Positions 37,198 to 50,468 of a stretch of 64,000 bases of DNA are shown piece by piece. The DNA is taken from assembly GCA_021018815.1 (NCBI GenBank), contig JAITYX010000161.1, forward strand, positions 186,001 to 250,000, read 5' to 3'. The stretch is from Talinum fruticosum (taxonomy: Eukaryota; Streptophyta; Magnoliopsida; Caryophyllales; Talinaceae). Position numbers and translations under genes: made by a program. Positions within the stretch are counted from its first letter, which is position 1. Every line of letters begins with the position of its first letter. The notes beneath the pieces are model-generated. The model had not been told where the DNA came from. It ran no database searches and saw only the letters and a list, made by a program, of their open reading frames with translations.

Positions 37198-37701
37198 TGA
37201 AAGGCATTCCATACTTAGACAGAAACATTGTTAGTGATAAAAATATGATTATATAAACTTGCTCGGAAAGTAACTTGAGATGTTCATAGCACGAGCGAAA
37301 GTAATAGAGCAAGAAACGAGATAAAATCGAGATAGATACTCGAAAGTTATTAAAGAAATGCATTACTTTATTAACATCGGAAAAGAAATATTTACGAGAG
37401 GGTGAGAGAGACTCCCCTAAACAAGACAACAAATTTTTCTATCTATTCTCCCCCTTGCCTTTCAGCAAAAAAAATGGGAAGAATTCAACAATAAGTACAT
37501 TTTTTATGTCTAGACAAAAAGAAAAACATGAAACACTATAAAGAAAAGACTAAGAAATTAAGGAGGGGATGGATTGGTCGGGTTGAGGAGGAAAGACAAG
37601 GGGTGCACTCGCGCCGATAAGATCTTGACAATGTGCTTGAGCGCAGCGAAGGAAGTACGAGGATCTCTGGTAGCGGCTCGGTTCGAATGGCTAACCCGGA
37701 A
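37198..37701. other. Noncoding 3' region of copia-D
   Basis: No gene seen. Parallel to 3937-4619 in copia-B. Confidence 0.55.
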
Positions 37702-39164
37702 CTAGGTCATCCGAGGCTCGTCCTCTTGGAATTCAGCGACTGGAGGGGTATGCTCGAGCTGACCTGCTGCTGATTGTCCTTGATCGGCAAGTTCTTCGAC
37801 CCACTCGACGCTGTCATGCGAGCTGATGACTTCCGGTTGTGCTTGAGGAGCACCCGGACCCTCGGTTACTTTGTCCTTCTTGTTCTCCTTGCCCTTCTGG
37901 TTCTCCTTGATCGAAGGAGCTGCCTCGACCACAGGCTCCTCTCGCTTCTTCTTATCCTTCTTCTTCTTCTCCTCTGTCCGAGGAGGACTTGGCGAGGCTC
38001 GAGGATTCCTCGGAGGTGTCCGAGTCTCCTTGATCCTGAGCTGCCTTAGATCGTCTTTCCTGAAGGAGCTCGATCGGCTCCTCTCGCTATTTCACTAGAG
38101 CCTTCATCTCAAGGAGCACGTCCTGCTACTCTTGAAGTTGAGATTGGGCGGTTTTCGGTTGATGGTCATAAACTGGAAGACGAGTCTTGAATGACCGGAG
38201 AAGGTCTTTGAGTTCCAAGGACACGAGAGGAAATTTTGTCCATGAAAGCGAGTGGACAAAAGAGAAGAAACGAGTTTTAGAAGCACCGGAGGTAGAGGCG
38301 CCACTAGGTGGACTGGGAAGAGAAGGAGGGGCATCTTTACGAGTCCGAGGCGGAGAAGGTGGCCTCGGCTCGAAGCTGTGAACCCGGACACCAGGTTGGG
38401 TTTCTCGGTATCCGTACCCCGAAGTTCCTTTTTGCTAACTACAATGGCAGCCTTAGAAGCTGCGTTCGAGATCCGAGGGAAGAGGAACTTTGAATTGTTT
38501 GAAAATGAAAGTGAGAAGAGTACAGAAAGGGAGAGGGGTGTTCTTCTTGTTCGAGTTTGAGCTGGCACAACTACCATTTGCTCAATGGTAGAAGGAAAAA
38601 GGTCTGCTTGGTAGCCCTCTAGGATGTCAAAAAGAGCCTTAAGATGCTTGGAGTTGGGATTCTCCTTGCTTGGAGTGCTGTGAGAAGAAAGTTCTCATTA
38701 GTAAGAAACATCCTAGTTGGGTCACGAGAAAAGTTTTGCGTGACCCGGGAACTCTTTTGCATACTTTTCAAAGAATTCGTCGGCGACTTCATTGAAAGGT
38801 ATTGGATTGCTGTTCAGGAAGAGAGAGGATACTTTGAACAGACGATGGAGGAGGGAAGTATTGATTCGAACAGTTATGTTCGAACTCTAGAGGTTAGAAT
38901 ACCTTCGGAGTCTGGAAAGATGAGTGTAGAACTCGGATACGAGTTCGGGATAGATCAACTCGCTGAAACAAAGAAAGTTGTAGACCCCGAGTCGACTGTA
39001 TGTGAGGCAACCATGAAAATTTTGTGGTTGGGAATAATTTATCATCCAGCAGCAAGATGCTTTGGGTGATAAGGGGTTTAGAATTTGAGGAGCCTTCTTG
39101 GCTTTTGTGCGGGGTTTATTTTTAGCAGAGCCAAGAAAATCGGGGTGAGAACCTTTTTCGGCAT
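37702..39164 (-). pseudogene. Extra 3' ORF of copia-D
   Basis: Starts MPKKVLTPIFLA at 39164 and ends VAEFQEDEPRMT-stop at 37702. The middle holds the conserved domain (38600-38900) and the basic/serine-rich linker. A helical segment lies at 38050-38200 and a Lys/Glu-rich tail at 37840-38000 (KENQKGKENKKDKVTE). Frame changes occur in the N-terminal half. About 480 codons long, like the copia-C copy. Function unknown. Confidence 0.62.
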
Positions 39165-39825
39165 ATTGATGGAGAAAAGAGAGAGTAGATAAGTTTGAGA
39201 GAGAGTAGGAGAAAAGAGCTAGAAGAGAGTGAAAGATAAAAGAAAAGAGTAAAAGAAGAATGAGTTTGAGAGCAACAGAGCTTACTTGAGATGTTCTTCA
39301 CGAAGCTTGAGATTGTCTGTGTGTCGCTTTTAGTCACTAAGAACGTGGTCACGAGGATTTGATTTCGAGAGAGAGAGTAAGCGAAGAGTAAAGTAAAGAA
39401 ATGAAGGAATATAGGCGCTATTTATATGAAAACTAAACGTCCTTTACTATCGGTTCGACTCGGCTCTTTCAGCGGTCACCTCGAGACTGGTGTGACTATT
39501 CTCTTCCACAATGGTTAGAATTCCAGCGGTTTGTCTCCTAACGGCTTGTTGACTAATCACAACGCGAGAGAGAGAGAGAGAGAAAAAAAGATTTTGAAAA
39601 CAAATTCCGAAATTCTCCACTTGTCTAGAGATGATTACGAAGTTTGATGTCCATTTTTCTCAAAGTATGAGTCGACTCAGCTAGGTTTCGAGTGACTCGA
39701 AACTCGAAATAAATAATAACTATCAGCTCAATATCACTAAATCAACTAAACTAATGGTTATTTAAGAAATGAAATCACATAACACATAATCATGCAATAA
39801 AAATTTACACATAGAAAGCAAATAA
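39165..39825 (-). other. Leader between pol and the 3' ORF of copia-D
   Basis: Noncoding, with GA microsatellites near 39190-39210, 39365-39376 and 39563-39582. Holds the candidate TATA box at 39418. Confidence 0.55.
39418..39426 (-). promoter_or_regulatory. Candidate internal TATA box before the 3' ORF of copia-D
   Basis: TATAAATAG on the minus strand, about 255 nt before the ATG at 39164, in the same place as in A, B and C. Confidence 0.55.
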
Positions 39826-42800
39826 TTATGCATTTAACATGCCAAGCTCATTCCTAATAAAGCAAAACTGATCCTCACTAAGTGGTTTAGTAAAGATATC
39901 AGCTAATTGAAGATTGGTAGGAATGAACTCAAGTTCAATATCTCCTTTCTCAGAATGGTCTCTTAGGAAATGATACCCGACCTCAATGTGTTTCGTCTTT
40001 GAGTGCTTGAACTGGATTTTTGGTGATGCTTATTGCACTCGATTATCACACTTGATTGGAACTGATTTGAAAGAAAGTCCAAGATCTTTCAAGTGTTGCT
40101 TTATCCATAAAATCGAGCACAACATGCTCCAGCTACAATATACTCAGCCTCGGCAATTGATAGAGCTACTCGAATTTTGCTTCTTTGAGTGCCAAGATAG
40201 TAAGGATTGACCCAGAAATTGGCAAGCTCCTAAGGTGCTCTTTCTATCAACTTTGTATCCAGCGTAATCAGCATCCGAGTATCCAGTGAGAGTTAGTTAC
40301 GAGTCGCTGGAGTACCATAGACCTAAATTACGAGTCCCTATAAGATATCTAAATATTCTCTTCACCGTAGTGAGATATGATTCTTTTGGATTAGCTTGGA
40401 ATCTTGCACATAGATAGACACTAAACATTATATCCGGTCTACTTGGTAGTAAGATATAGCAAAGATCTAATCATACATCGATAGAGTTTCGATCTATTGC
40501 TTTACCTTTTTCGTCCGAGTCCGGTTTCAAGCTACTTCTCATAGGTGTTGCTTGCATGCTTTGCATCTTGAAGTTTATACTTTTCAGTAGCTCCTTGGTG
40601 TACTTTGATTGATGGACATAAATTCCATTTTGGTCTTACATGATTTGTAGACCAAGGAAGAAATTGAGTTCTCCCATCATACTCATTTTAAATTCTGTCT
40701 CATTAACTCGGAAAAATCTTGACACGGAATTTCATTAGTAGCTCCAAAGATTATGTCATCAACATATATCTGAGCGATAAGGAAGTCTTTCCCCTTGGTT
40801 TTTATGAAGAGAGTCTTGTCAATCTGACCTCTTCTAAAATCATTTTGAACCAAGAAATAGCTCGAGCCTTTCATACCAGGCTCTAGGAGCTTATTTAAGA
40901 CCATAAAGAGATTTTTGAAGTTTGAAAACATGATTTGGAAATTCTGAGTTTTCAAATCTAGGGCGCTGCTCAACATAGACTTCCTCTTCGATAAAACCAT
41001 TGAGAAAAGCACACTTAACATCCATTTGATATAACTTGATATTCATGCTAGATGCAAATGCCAATAGAATTCTAATGGCTTCAATTCTAGCTACAGGTGC
41101 AAAGGTTTCCCTAGAATTAATCCCTTCTTCCTGATTGTAACCTTGAGCCACAAGTCTAGCCTTGTTTCGACTACCAATCCACCTTCATCCAGTTTGTTCT
41201 TGAAAACCCACTTGGATCCTATGACTGGGTGGTCGGAAGGTCGTTTGGTCGGAGTCCGGACCTAGTTTCTTTCAAATTGATTGAGTTCCTCTTGCATGGC
41301 CTCTACCCATTCGGGTTCATTTAGGGCCTCGTAGTGCATTTTTAGGTTCGAGTTAAGGAAATGAATGCAGTGAATGCACATAAATTCTGAAGATAGGAAC
41401 GAGTTCTTACCCCACTTGTTGATATCGGATAATATGTTGTCTAGTGGATGACTAGAAGCATACTTGAATGCTCTACCTGTTCTCCGATTCACTAGATCTG
41501 TAGGTTGAATTGCTTGATCCTCGGAACTTGTTTTGAGTGATCCTGTTCATCAGATTGTCCTTCATCATTCTAAGCGGGTTCTTGAGTTGTCTCATTACGA
41601 GTCACTTCGTTACGAGTGACTTCATTCCGAGTTGGTTAGGTTTGATTCTCGATAGTCTCATTTTCATCACAATCATCATTTCTGCTGAGCTTTAGATTTG
41701 AGAATGATGATTCACTTGGCTTTTCCTGTTCAAGTTCATCAAACACAACGTGGATGGTTTCTTCCACTTTGTTAGTTTTTTTATTAAAAATGCGATAAGC
41801 TTTACTATGAGATGAATAACCCGGAAAAATACCTTCATCTAACCGAGCATCAAACTTGGTAAGGTGATCCTTACCTTTGTTGTGAACAAAACACTTCCAT
41901 CCAAAGGGTTTGAAGTATGAAATATTGGGTTTCTTCCCTTTGTAGAGCTCGTACGATGTTTTCTTGAGAATGGGTCCGATGAGGCATCTGTTCAAGGTGT
42001 AGTTGGCTATGTTGACTGCCTCGGCCCAGAAATAGTAGGGTAGATTGTGTTCAATCATCATTGTCCTAGCTATTTCTTCAAGAGCTCTGTTCTTTCTCTC
42101 CACTACTCGCATTACGTTGAGGAGTTCTTGGTGCTGAGAAGTTGTGGAAGATGCCATTCTTGTCACAAAACTCTGCAGATTCCGAGTAGTCGAACTCCCT
42201 TCCATGGTCGGTTCGAATTCTTTGAATCCGAGTCCGAGACTCAACATGGATTTTCCTGCAGAGCTTGCTTGAGCTCTTTGAATACTTCATTTTTGTGCTT
42301 AAGAAAACACACCCGGGTAAATCGTGAGTAATCATCAATAATAACAAGTACATATGATTTACCTCCAAGACTCTTAACAGGGATTTCACCACATAAGTCC
42401 ATATGTAGCATTTCAAGCACCTTGGATGTGGAAGCTGTCTTCGAGAGATTTAAAAGATGATCTGACTTGTTTCCCTTTTGTACAAGCTTCACGAGATCTT
42501 ATCTTTCTTAAAAGCACAATTAGGCAATCCTCTCAATAAACCATGAGATGTCGGTTTCTTAATAGTATGCATGCTAACATGGCCTAATCTATGATGCCAT
42601 GTCCATGAGTCATTAAGAAGTGATGCTTTTAAATAAGATAAATTCGACTTGGGTCGAAAGAGGAATAATGTATGTGTTACCTGATCTCTTACCGAGAGCT
42701 TGATCTCCTTGGTAGTGTCATCGAAATGTAACGGTTTGTTTGAGTGAATCTTACCTCTTGATCTTTATCACACAATTAAGAAATGCTAAGCAAGTTGTAC

Positions 42801-43000
42801 TTTAATCCTTTGACAAGGTATCTTGGGCTAACCAGATTGCCTCCCTTTCCAATCTTGCCTATCCTAATTATCTTGCCTTTCTTTGTCATGTCCAACTGTG
42901 ACTTTTCCTCCTTTGTACTCTTCTAACTCGGAAAAGAGTCTCGAGTCTCTGACATGTGGCGTGAGCATCCACTGTCTAGGTACCAATGCCCTTTTGATCT
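39826..43000 (-). pseudogene. pol: Copia-D pol: protease, integrase, RT, RNase H
   Basis: Protease site near 42955-42990 reads WYLDSGCSRHM, intact. The integrase zinc finger lies near 42490-42610, and the core HMDLCGEIPVKSLGGKSYVL at 42346-42405 is open with RTDHGREF (about 42198-42222). The integrase C-terminal part 41636-42247 is an open stretch of 203 codons. RT: NEPEWVEAMQEELNQFE near 41265-41315, [20 protein letters not shown] at 41000-41060, and IYVDD at about 40755-40770, intact. RNase H ends GMLNA-stop at 39826. Stops and shifts remain, so it is not one continuous ORF. Confidence 0.88.
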
Positions 43001-44839
43001 TTTCTAAGTGGCACTGCAAAACAGAAACAAACTAACCCTTCTCACTTCCTCTAACGAACCCAGTAACACCCTTTACTGTGGTCCTTTTACGAGGAAGAAG
43101 GTTTCTCGGAACCTAGATTTGAATGACTTTAGGTCCGGTCCGATTCCGAGTCTTCCGTTTAGAGAGCTGAGTCTGTGTCTCTTTTTTTGAAAAACTTTTC
43201 TTTTATAAAACGGTGGAGATATTTTCTCCTATAAGTTGGTCCGGGCTCAGTCCTCCTTTGATTTTTATGAATGGGACTGTGCTTAGCCTTCTCGAACTTC
43301 ACGGTTACGGAATCCTTTTGAAAAGCTACGAGTAGGAATTGGATTCCTCCTCTTTGTTAAAACCAAGACCTTCTTTTCGAAGGAGACACATTGAGATTCC
43401 AAGAGCATATCAAGGTTCTTCTGACCTTGAGTAAACTTTAAAACAAGATCTTAAGACTCATTGAGCTTTTGCTTTAGTTGCTCATTTTCTTTTACGAGTA
43501 ACTCGGACTCGGTCCGATTGGATTGAGCACTAGTCTTGAGTTCTCCGAGTGTAAGTCTAAGTTTTTCCAACTCATTTTTTAAGGAAATGCTCTCGGAAGA
43601 AATTGACTCAAGTTGTTCTCTAAAATGAGAAGAATCGAATTGGACTTCTCTTCCAAAGTGAAAATATACTTAGCTAAATCAACTTTGGAGAATTTGAGAA
43701 AGTATTCAATTACCTCTTGAGGATTTTCTTCTTCATTGTCGATCGATCTCTGTCGACTCTGTTTCTACTTCGAGTCGAAAGTGCCATCGGACACTTTGAG
43801 TCATCTCGAGTGCTCGTCATCTTTTGATGAGTCCTCGTCACTCCATGTGACCATCATAGCCTTTTTATTCTTTCTATCCCTTTTTCTCTTTGGACGAGTC
43901 TTTGACTATGTGTTCCTTCGTTGCCACGTTCAAAACAGACCCGAGTTCTTAGGCAAAGATAACTTTGAAGGGAAGAATATTTACCTTTTCTATCCTTCTT
44001 GTCTTTCTTGTAGAACTCTTCTTTTGGCTTCTTATCCCATCTCTTGTGCTTCATCATTCTCTTGAAGCCTCTAGCGATAAGTGCCATGGGATCCTCTTCT
44101 AAGTCAAAAGAACTCGGATCTGCTTCTTTGGTTTACGAGGCTTTCATCACAATGTTCTTTTTGTTGCTAACCTCTACATCCTCCTCTTCTAGGTGGATTT
44201 CATGGGTGAGAAGCTTCCCAATGAGTTCATCCGGCTTTAATAGAGACAAGTTTTGAGAATCTTTGATAGTTGTCACTTTGGGACCTCATATTTTCTTGGG
44301 TAGGCTTCGAGTATCTTTCTGCACATTTCCTCGTGGGAAATCTTTTTACCCAGAGATTTGATATTGTTGGTAATCTCGGTAAAGAGAATGAACATCCGAG
44401 TGATGTTTTCTTACGGCTCCATCTTGAACAGACTCATATTTATGAAGATATTGACTTATCTTCACTTGTCCGACCTGGCTTGTGCCTTCATAGGTGTTGA
44501 CTAGCGTGTCCCATACTTCTTAGCCGTGTCACGAGCGGACACTCGATTGTATTCTTCCGAGCTGATGGCGCACATCAAAATGTTCATTGCCTTGAAGTTC
44601 TTTCTAAACTTCTTTGCCTCTTCGATGGTGTACTCGATCTTTGCTTTAGGCACGAGTCTTGTTTCCTCCGTCTTCATTGGAATGTAGTTGTCTTCTCATA
44701 TGATGTTCCATACATCTTCATCATGTCTAGTAAAAAGAATTCCATGAGCTTCTTCCAGGTGTAAGAAATTTGATCCTTTAAACTTTTGTGGTCTGCTGGA
44801 AGGTCTTCCTTCATCGAACTCTCCGTTGTTACGAGCCAT
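43001..44839 (-). pseudogene. gag: Copia-D gag
   Basis: Starts M-A-R-N-N-G-E-F-D-E at 44839. Capsid-like part to about 44100. The basic stretch MMKHKRWDKKPKEEF (about 44010-44055) precedes a zinc knuckle near 43900-43950 whose Cys/His residues are split between frames. Acidic Ser segment 43740-43850. Broken by frame changes. Confidence 0.8.
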
Positions 44840-44881
44840 TTGATCTTTAGACCTTTGGATGGTTAGATCCTTTACGAAACG

Positions 44882-44898
44882 CTAGGCTCGATACCAAT
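44882..44898 (-). promoter_or_regulatory. Primer binding site of copia-D (tRNA-Met type)
   Basis: Minus-strand reading ATTGGTATCGAGCCTA directly after the LTR end. One base is missing from the canonical CAGAG. Confidence 0.85.
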
Positions 44899-46210
44899 TG
44901 AAGGTTTGCTCTTGGAAAGACTTAGTAACCCTAGAAGGGAGGTGAATAGGGTGATGAGGAAATTTGAACAATAAATGGAAGATTAAAGTTTAAAACAAAC
45001 TTTAAGACTATCCGAGTCTAGATTGAACTCGGAAAAAGTATGAACTCCGAATTTACGTGGAAACCCTCCTAGGGCAGAAAACCACAGCCAGTGGTAATCC
45101 AAGCACCAAGTCAAATCCACTATTTTGAATCCACAAAATACGGTAGAAAGACTCAACCAGAATTGCTCCCTTAGACAATTCCTTACAAAGTTTTCCTTAG
45201 ATTCGAAGTTCCCTTATCCGATCTAATACTTCCTAACCGAGGTAACCTTTATAGTTAGACTGAGCTGAGTTAACCCTTACAACTCGGTGAAGGGACCTTA
45301 CTCAGAAAGTAAGAAAAAGAATTTGTAACCGATTACAAAACATTACAACTCAAAAAGATGCTAAGCATAGAGTTGGAGTTGTAAGTGGAAGATTGAGTAT
45401 GAATACGGAGACTTTTACTCAAGTATGTGTATTGACGATGATTTTAGCAATCTTCAAGTCTTGAGAGTTGGCTTCTATTTATAGATGACCAAGCAGATTA
45501 GCCATTGTGACTAGCTTCTTATTAGAAGTCCTCTCGTGACCGTTGTAACGGTTCTTCTAAATGGTTCGAAAAGATCCGTTGAGATGTGAACGTTTTGCAA
45601 TGGCTATTGACTCCTTAGGATGTCCCAATCCACTGGTGGTGTCCGAAAAGTAAGGTGGAAACCACCATTGAGCTTAGTGTTGAAGATTTCCAGTTTTGGA
45701 AACGGACAACCCCGACATAGTGTCCGGGCCTTGGTCGAAGTAGAAAAGCCTTGTCTGCTAGTGATTGACGACTTGAAGCCGGTTACTTTTGTAATTCAAA
45801 AATAGGATAACCTCGTTTAGATAGCCTACAAAAGCAAATCAATTTTGTTTCTCAAAGTATAAAATACTTTGGTCTAAGATTAGACATAGATAATAGTTTA
45901 ATTATGAAAATTAAATGCATAATTATCCGAGTCCTAGAGGAGTGGAATTTTACGAGTCTAATATCCATTATACTCAAATTCCATCCGAGTCGAGCTAGAG
46001 AGAGATCAAGTTAGATAAAGAATATCGAGTAAGAATACTTGATCTAGACAGATATAGTTCAAACAAAACAAGCCGACTTAAAGAGATGAATTAACACCAT
46101 AATTCACTTGAACATAGAATATGAAGTCGGACTTAAGTTTAAACGTGTTAGAGCGAATGTTTGAACATACGATAAGTCCGAGTGTTGCTCGAGTGACTCG
46201 GAACTACACA
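44899..46210 (-). repeat. Right (5') LTR of copia-D, truncated
   Basis: Starts TGAAGGTTTGCTCTTGG and follows LTR-B closely up to GGAACTACACA (46210). The next LTR-B word would be TGTGAAATGATGAGC; instead GCTGCAG-rich sequence follows. About 220-300 bp, including the LTR end, are missing. Confidence 0.85.
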
Positions 46211-46493
46211 TAGCGGTTGTTGGCTGCAGATGATGAGCAACAGCCAGCAGTAGCCGATGTTAGGCTGCAGATGTCCTTTGGGCCTGTTACGTCTACTACA
46301 AATGTCCTGTGGGCCTCACAACAATTAGCAACGTCAATAAAGCAAACACTAGTAACTAGTAAATTATGATCAACAGCAAACCCATATGGTAGGATACACT
46401 AAGCTTATTTGGTGCAATAAAGGAAACATATGTTCGATAAATGAGAATACATTAATATCAATAATTAACTATGAAAGAAAGTGCAATTATATT
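46211..46493. other. GCTGCAG-like spacer and 3' flank of TNP2
   Basis: 46211-46330 has GGCTGCAGATGATGAGCAACAG and similar words related to the minisatellite at 50911-51367. 46331-46493 is plain A/T-rich sequence after the TNP2 stop. Confidence 0.5.
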
Positions 46494-49400
46494 TCATCTT
46501 TGTCTCTTTCTAGATCTTTGTTCATCCTCCAGATTTGCTTCACTGTGAGAGCCCGTAGTTCGAAGATCATCCACTAGTTCCATCTCATTAGAGCAATGAA
46601 GGCGTGACTTAAGTGCTACATGCCAACCTTTGTTCACATTGTCGATTGCATAGAAAGCCCGATGTGCTTGACTACCCAAGATAAATGGCTCGTTAGTTTT
46701 TAATTGCCGTTTGCAATTAATACTAACAAAGCCATATTGGTCAATTTTAATCCCTTTAGCTTTATCATATACATCGAACCATTTGCAGCGAAATAGCACT
46801 ACTCGTTTCCCCAAGATATTGTAGCTCAAGTACATTCGTTGAGACCCCATAATAATCTACATTTTCATCTCCTTGACTCTGTATTTCCAATGACAACTAC
46901 ACCACTATTTTGAGTTGTCAACCTTTTCTCTCGCTGATCTATATGAAATATATATCCATTGACTATATAGCCACTAAAGGATGTGACATATTGTGTTGGC
47001 CCACATGCCAATAAGAGTAAATCTTCCATTTTGTTAGTCATCTCATGCTCATATAGGTGCGTTACCTATTAAAAAATATTTTGAATATGTTAATTATGCA
47101 TAGTAATTTACATATACGAGTCTATTTACTTGTAACGTAATATACTTACTTCACACTTGAACCATTCCCTAAAGTTTTTACACCATTCTTCCTCGGAGAG
47201 AGAAACATCAGATGGTTGGCTTGCAGAGTATTTTCTGTATAAAACAAATACATTACTTAAGTTAAAAAATTAATTTCATCAACTTAAAGTTTATAATATG
47301 ACATAAAAATACTTTTAGATATGATGCGTACTCTAGAAAAGGTTGAACATCATCACAATTCTTCAAAATATAAATTTGAGCTTCATCTAACTCATACTTC
47401 TCAACATCGAGTACGAACTCTTTGGGATCCAAGTATCCGACCGGGATAATTAAAGATAGGTAAACCTCCATCATGGTCATTTTGATTTTCATGATTTTGA
47501 TCGAGGCGATTGAACCTTGTCTCCATGTTATGTAAATATCTTGAACAAAGGGTCATACATTCATCAGCCAGATAACCCTCTCGCAATTGATGCCTCCGGC
47601 AATGCCTTATTGCAAATGTAACTTTTGAATGTATGCATAACTTGTTCAACTGGATACATCCATCTAAATTGAACTGGCCCTCCAATTCTAGCTTCATAAG
47701 CTAAGTGGATAGGTAAGTGCATCATAACATCAAAACATGCAAGAGGAAAAACCTTTTCTAACTTACATAGAGTATTAGGGATCCGAGCCTCAATTTGATT
47801 CAGTTCATCTATGTTTAGTTCTTTGGCACCTAATATAGCAAAGAATATAGATAGCTCAATAACTACCTCTCGTACAACTGGAGTAAGAAGACCACGCAAT
47901 GCCAGTGGTAAGAAATGTTTGAGTATAACATGACAATCATGACTCTTAAGACTCGGATATTTTTGTCTTCTTCATATTTACACAATAGGAAATATTGGAA
48001 AAAAACCCATCTGGAACTTTTAACTCTTTTAAAAATTGGCAAAAATGCACTTTTCAAGAGTAGATAAAGTATATGGTGCGGGGGCATCTTTAACTTATCC
48101 CCCTCTTTTAACAAGTGCGGATTGGATCTCAATCCCATTTTTTCCAAGTCAAGACACGTCTTGATCGTATCCTTGGTTTTTCCTTTGATATTCATAATTG
48201 TTCCAAGAATATTATCACATATATTTTTCTTAATATGCATCACGTTCATATTGTGGCGCAATAAAAGGTCCCTCCAATATGGAAGACGAAAGAAGACACT
48301 TTTATTACTCCGAGTTATACCCTCTTTTCTCATGGGTTATTTTAGTCTTCTTATTTGGATCCTTACTTAATACAATATTCTCAAGATCCTTCACTTGATG
48401 AAGAATTTCATCAATTGAAGAAGGCTCTGGAGGTCTACCACGTTCAATTGTTCCATCAAACAAATCTTTCTATTTTCGAAATTGATGATTTGTAGATAGA
48501 TAGCGTCGATGACCCTTATAACATTGCTTACCACCATGAGACAACCATAGAGAATGGGTCTTCTTCATACAACAGGGGCATGCTAACTTCCCCTTAGTAC
48601 TCCAACCGGACAACATTCTATATGCTAGAAAGTCATTGATTGTCCAAAGCAATGCAGCATGAAGTTAAAAGTGACATTTAGCGAAGGCATCATATGTCTC
48701 AACTCCAACTTCCCATAACTCCTTCAACTCTTAAATTAAGGGTTGCAAATATATGTCAATTGCATTGCCAGGACTATCAGGGCCAGGAATAAGCATTGAA
48801 AGAATCATACTAGATTGTCTCATACAGAGCTCAGGTGGCAAGTTGTATGGAATCGGAATGACAGGCCAAATACTATATGAAGTCTTTGAATTTGTAAAGG
48901 GCTGAAAGCCATCACTAGCAAGGCCAAGTCTAACATTACGGGGATCTGAAGTGAACCCTTCATGCATTTCATCAAGTGACTTCCACGCAACGAAATCGGT
49001 TGGGTGCCTCATTATCCCATCTTTCTTTCGCTTATCATGATGCCATCTCATTAAAGAAGCTGTCTTGGAGGACATATATAACCTTTGCAACCTTGGCTTT
49101 AATGGAAAGTATCGCAATGTCTTTTGAGGTATTCTTTTACCATTTGACTCACACTTATCATGCCCATTACGCTTATCGGTCTTCCATCTAGATGCATCAC
49201 ATACTTTACATTTGTTTAACTTCTTGTCATCCTTCCAATATAACATACAATCATTCACACATGCATGAATTTTCTCATAAGAAAGTCCCGGATCTTTGAT
49301 GGTCTTTTTTGCCTCATAATAAGAGTCAGGCAAATTTGATCTATTAGGTAGCAACTCATCTTTTAAGAATTGCAATAGTATGGTAAAAGATTCATTACTC

Positions 49401-49893
49401 CAACGACCAAGAGTCTTAATGTAAAGGAGTTTCACCAATGCGGACATTTTTAAGACTTACAACCATCATACATAGGATCTTGTGAATCCTTTAGCAGCTT
49501 ATAAAATGTCTTTGCCTCATCATTTGGTTCCTTTTCACCATTCTCGTCCCTTAAAGAATTTATATCATTAAAATCATGATATAAATCCCTTAAGATTCCA
49601 TCTATTTCATCATGTTCACCAATATCATCCTCATCACCCATATCTATGTTAGACTCGCTAAACCTCTCCCCATGATGATACCAAAATGTTACCTTTTGAC
49701 AATTCCATAAGCCAATAGAAGCCCTTGAACTTGCTCACGAGTCCCAAACTCTATGTTCACACATTTCACACATGGACAACGAATGGACATTGTTCCTAGA
49801 TTAGTAAAGGCATAATCCAAAAACTTTCAACTCCCTTTCATATTCAGTACTCCAGAGATCTTCATTGTTCATCCACCCCTTGTTAGGTGTCAT
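46494..49893 (-). pseudogene. TNP2-type CACTA transposase
   Basis: Catalytic transposase that cuts CACTA ends. Order on the minus strand: Transposase-associated N-terminal domain starting MTPNKGWMNNEDLW at 49893; acidic linker (49450-49641); TNP2 core (Transposase_21) in the 238-codon stretch 48731-49447 with CMLYWKDDKKLNKCKVC, SRW and LGLASDGFQPF; further core 48470-48652 with CPCC; 47863-48333 with HNMNVMHIKKNICDNILGT; DUF4218 at 47401-47899 (ARIGGPVQFRWMYPVEQ); DUF4216 at 46494-46850 (VVLFRCKWFDV and YGFVSINCKR). Small gaps fit introns; some stops (near 49800, for example) look like damage. Length and order are typical of plant TNP2. Assigned to the inner CACTA because it lies between that element's ends. 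Confidence 0.88.
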
Positions 49894-50468
49894 TGTCTCA
49901 AAATTGATTTGCCAAAAAGAGTAACTTATATTTGGAACAAAAGAAAAATACATGAGCTAACCTAATTCAAATCTAATAAATACTCAAACATCTAAAATTT
50001 TAAATAGTTTTACATCTATTTTATTATTCAGGATTTGTAAGTGTCTCACAAGACTTCCCAATCAATTTTGTCATACATAACATATCTATATACGGCAAAA
50101 GTAGCATATGCGATAGAAGCATTTGTTTAACAGGCATAATATTATTTTTCATACATCTATGTATAAAGTCTTCGTGCTTCTAGCTAAGGAATATTGTAGA
50201 GTACATTATTTAAGTGAAAGTCATGATATTTAACATAAACAAGTTACTCTTAGTATATGTTTTTACTATTGACGACATTTTGAAAAATTACGTGATAATT
50301 GGAGGTGAAATTATTTGTCATACATAGGGAAGGAACCAGGTGAAAAATAATCTAATAGCTGCTAAGTTATGAGATGAAATATCTAAATTAGAGGTTGGAC
50401 AAGAAAGTGAGACATAAGACATTTGGTATGTGAAATCAGCCTTATCTGTTTCTTGATCTGCTGTATTT
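49894..50468. other. 5' flank of TNP2 with a partial copy of the foldback arm
   Basis: No gene. 50371-50457 (GAGATGAAATATCTAAATTA, then GAGACATAAGACATTTGGTA) is a direct copy of parts of the right foldback arm (51379-51410 and 51480-51530), with the middle missing. Confidence 0.6.

Larger units (their letters stand above)
35569..46210 (-). mobile_element. Copia-D: LTR retrotransposon with two different LTRs, in the inner CACTA
   Basis: Minus strand; left LTR 35569-37182, polypurine tract, 3' ORF, pol, gag, primer site, right LTR 44899-46210. Internal region (7.7 kb) and right LTR are close to copia-B. The left LTR is clearly another subfamily: after the first 60 bases it departs from the right LTR. 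The right LTR is cut short by about 300 bp. No target duplication is seen. This fits recombination between two elements or a secondary deletion. Of the four copies it has the longest integrase and RT open stretches. Confidence 0.85.

Noticed and set aside
37774..38098. Leu-rich plus-strand ORFs
   Set aside because: Same effect: the complement of the acidic tail of the copia-D 3' ORF.
41636..42247. A complete 203-codon gene in copia-D
   Set aside because: It is a part of the integrase reading frame that starts at an internal Met; the domain continues in another frame upstream.
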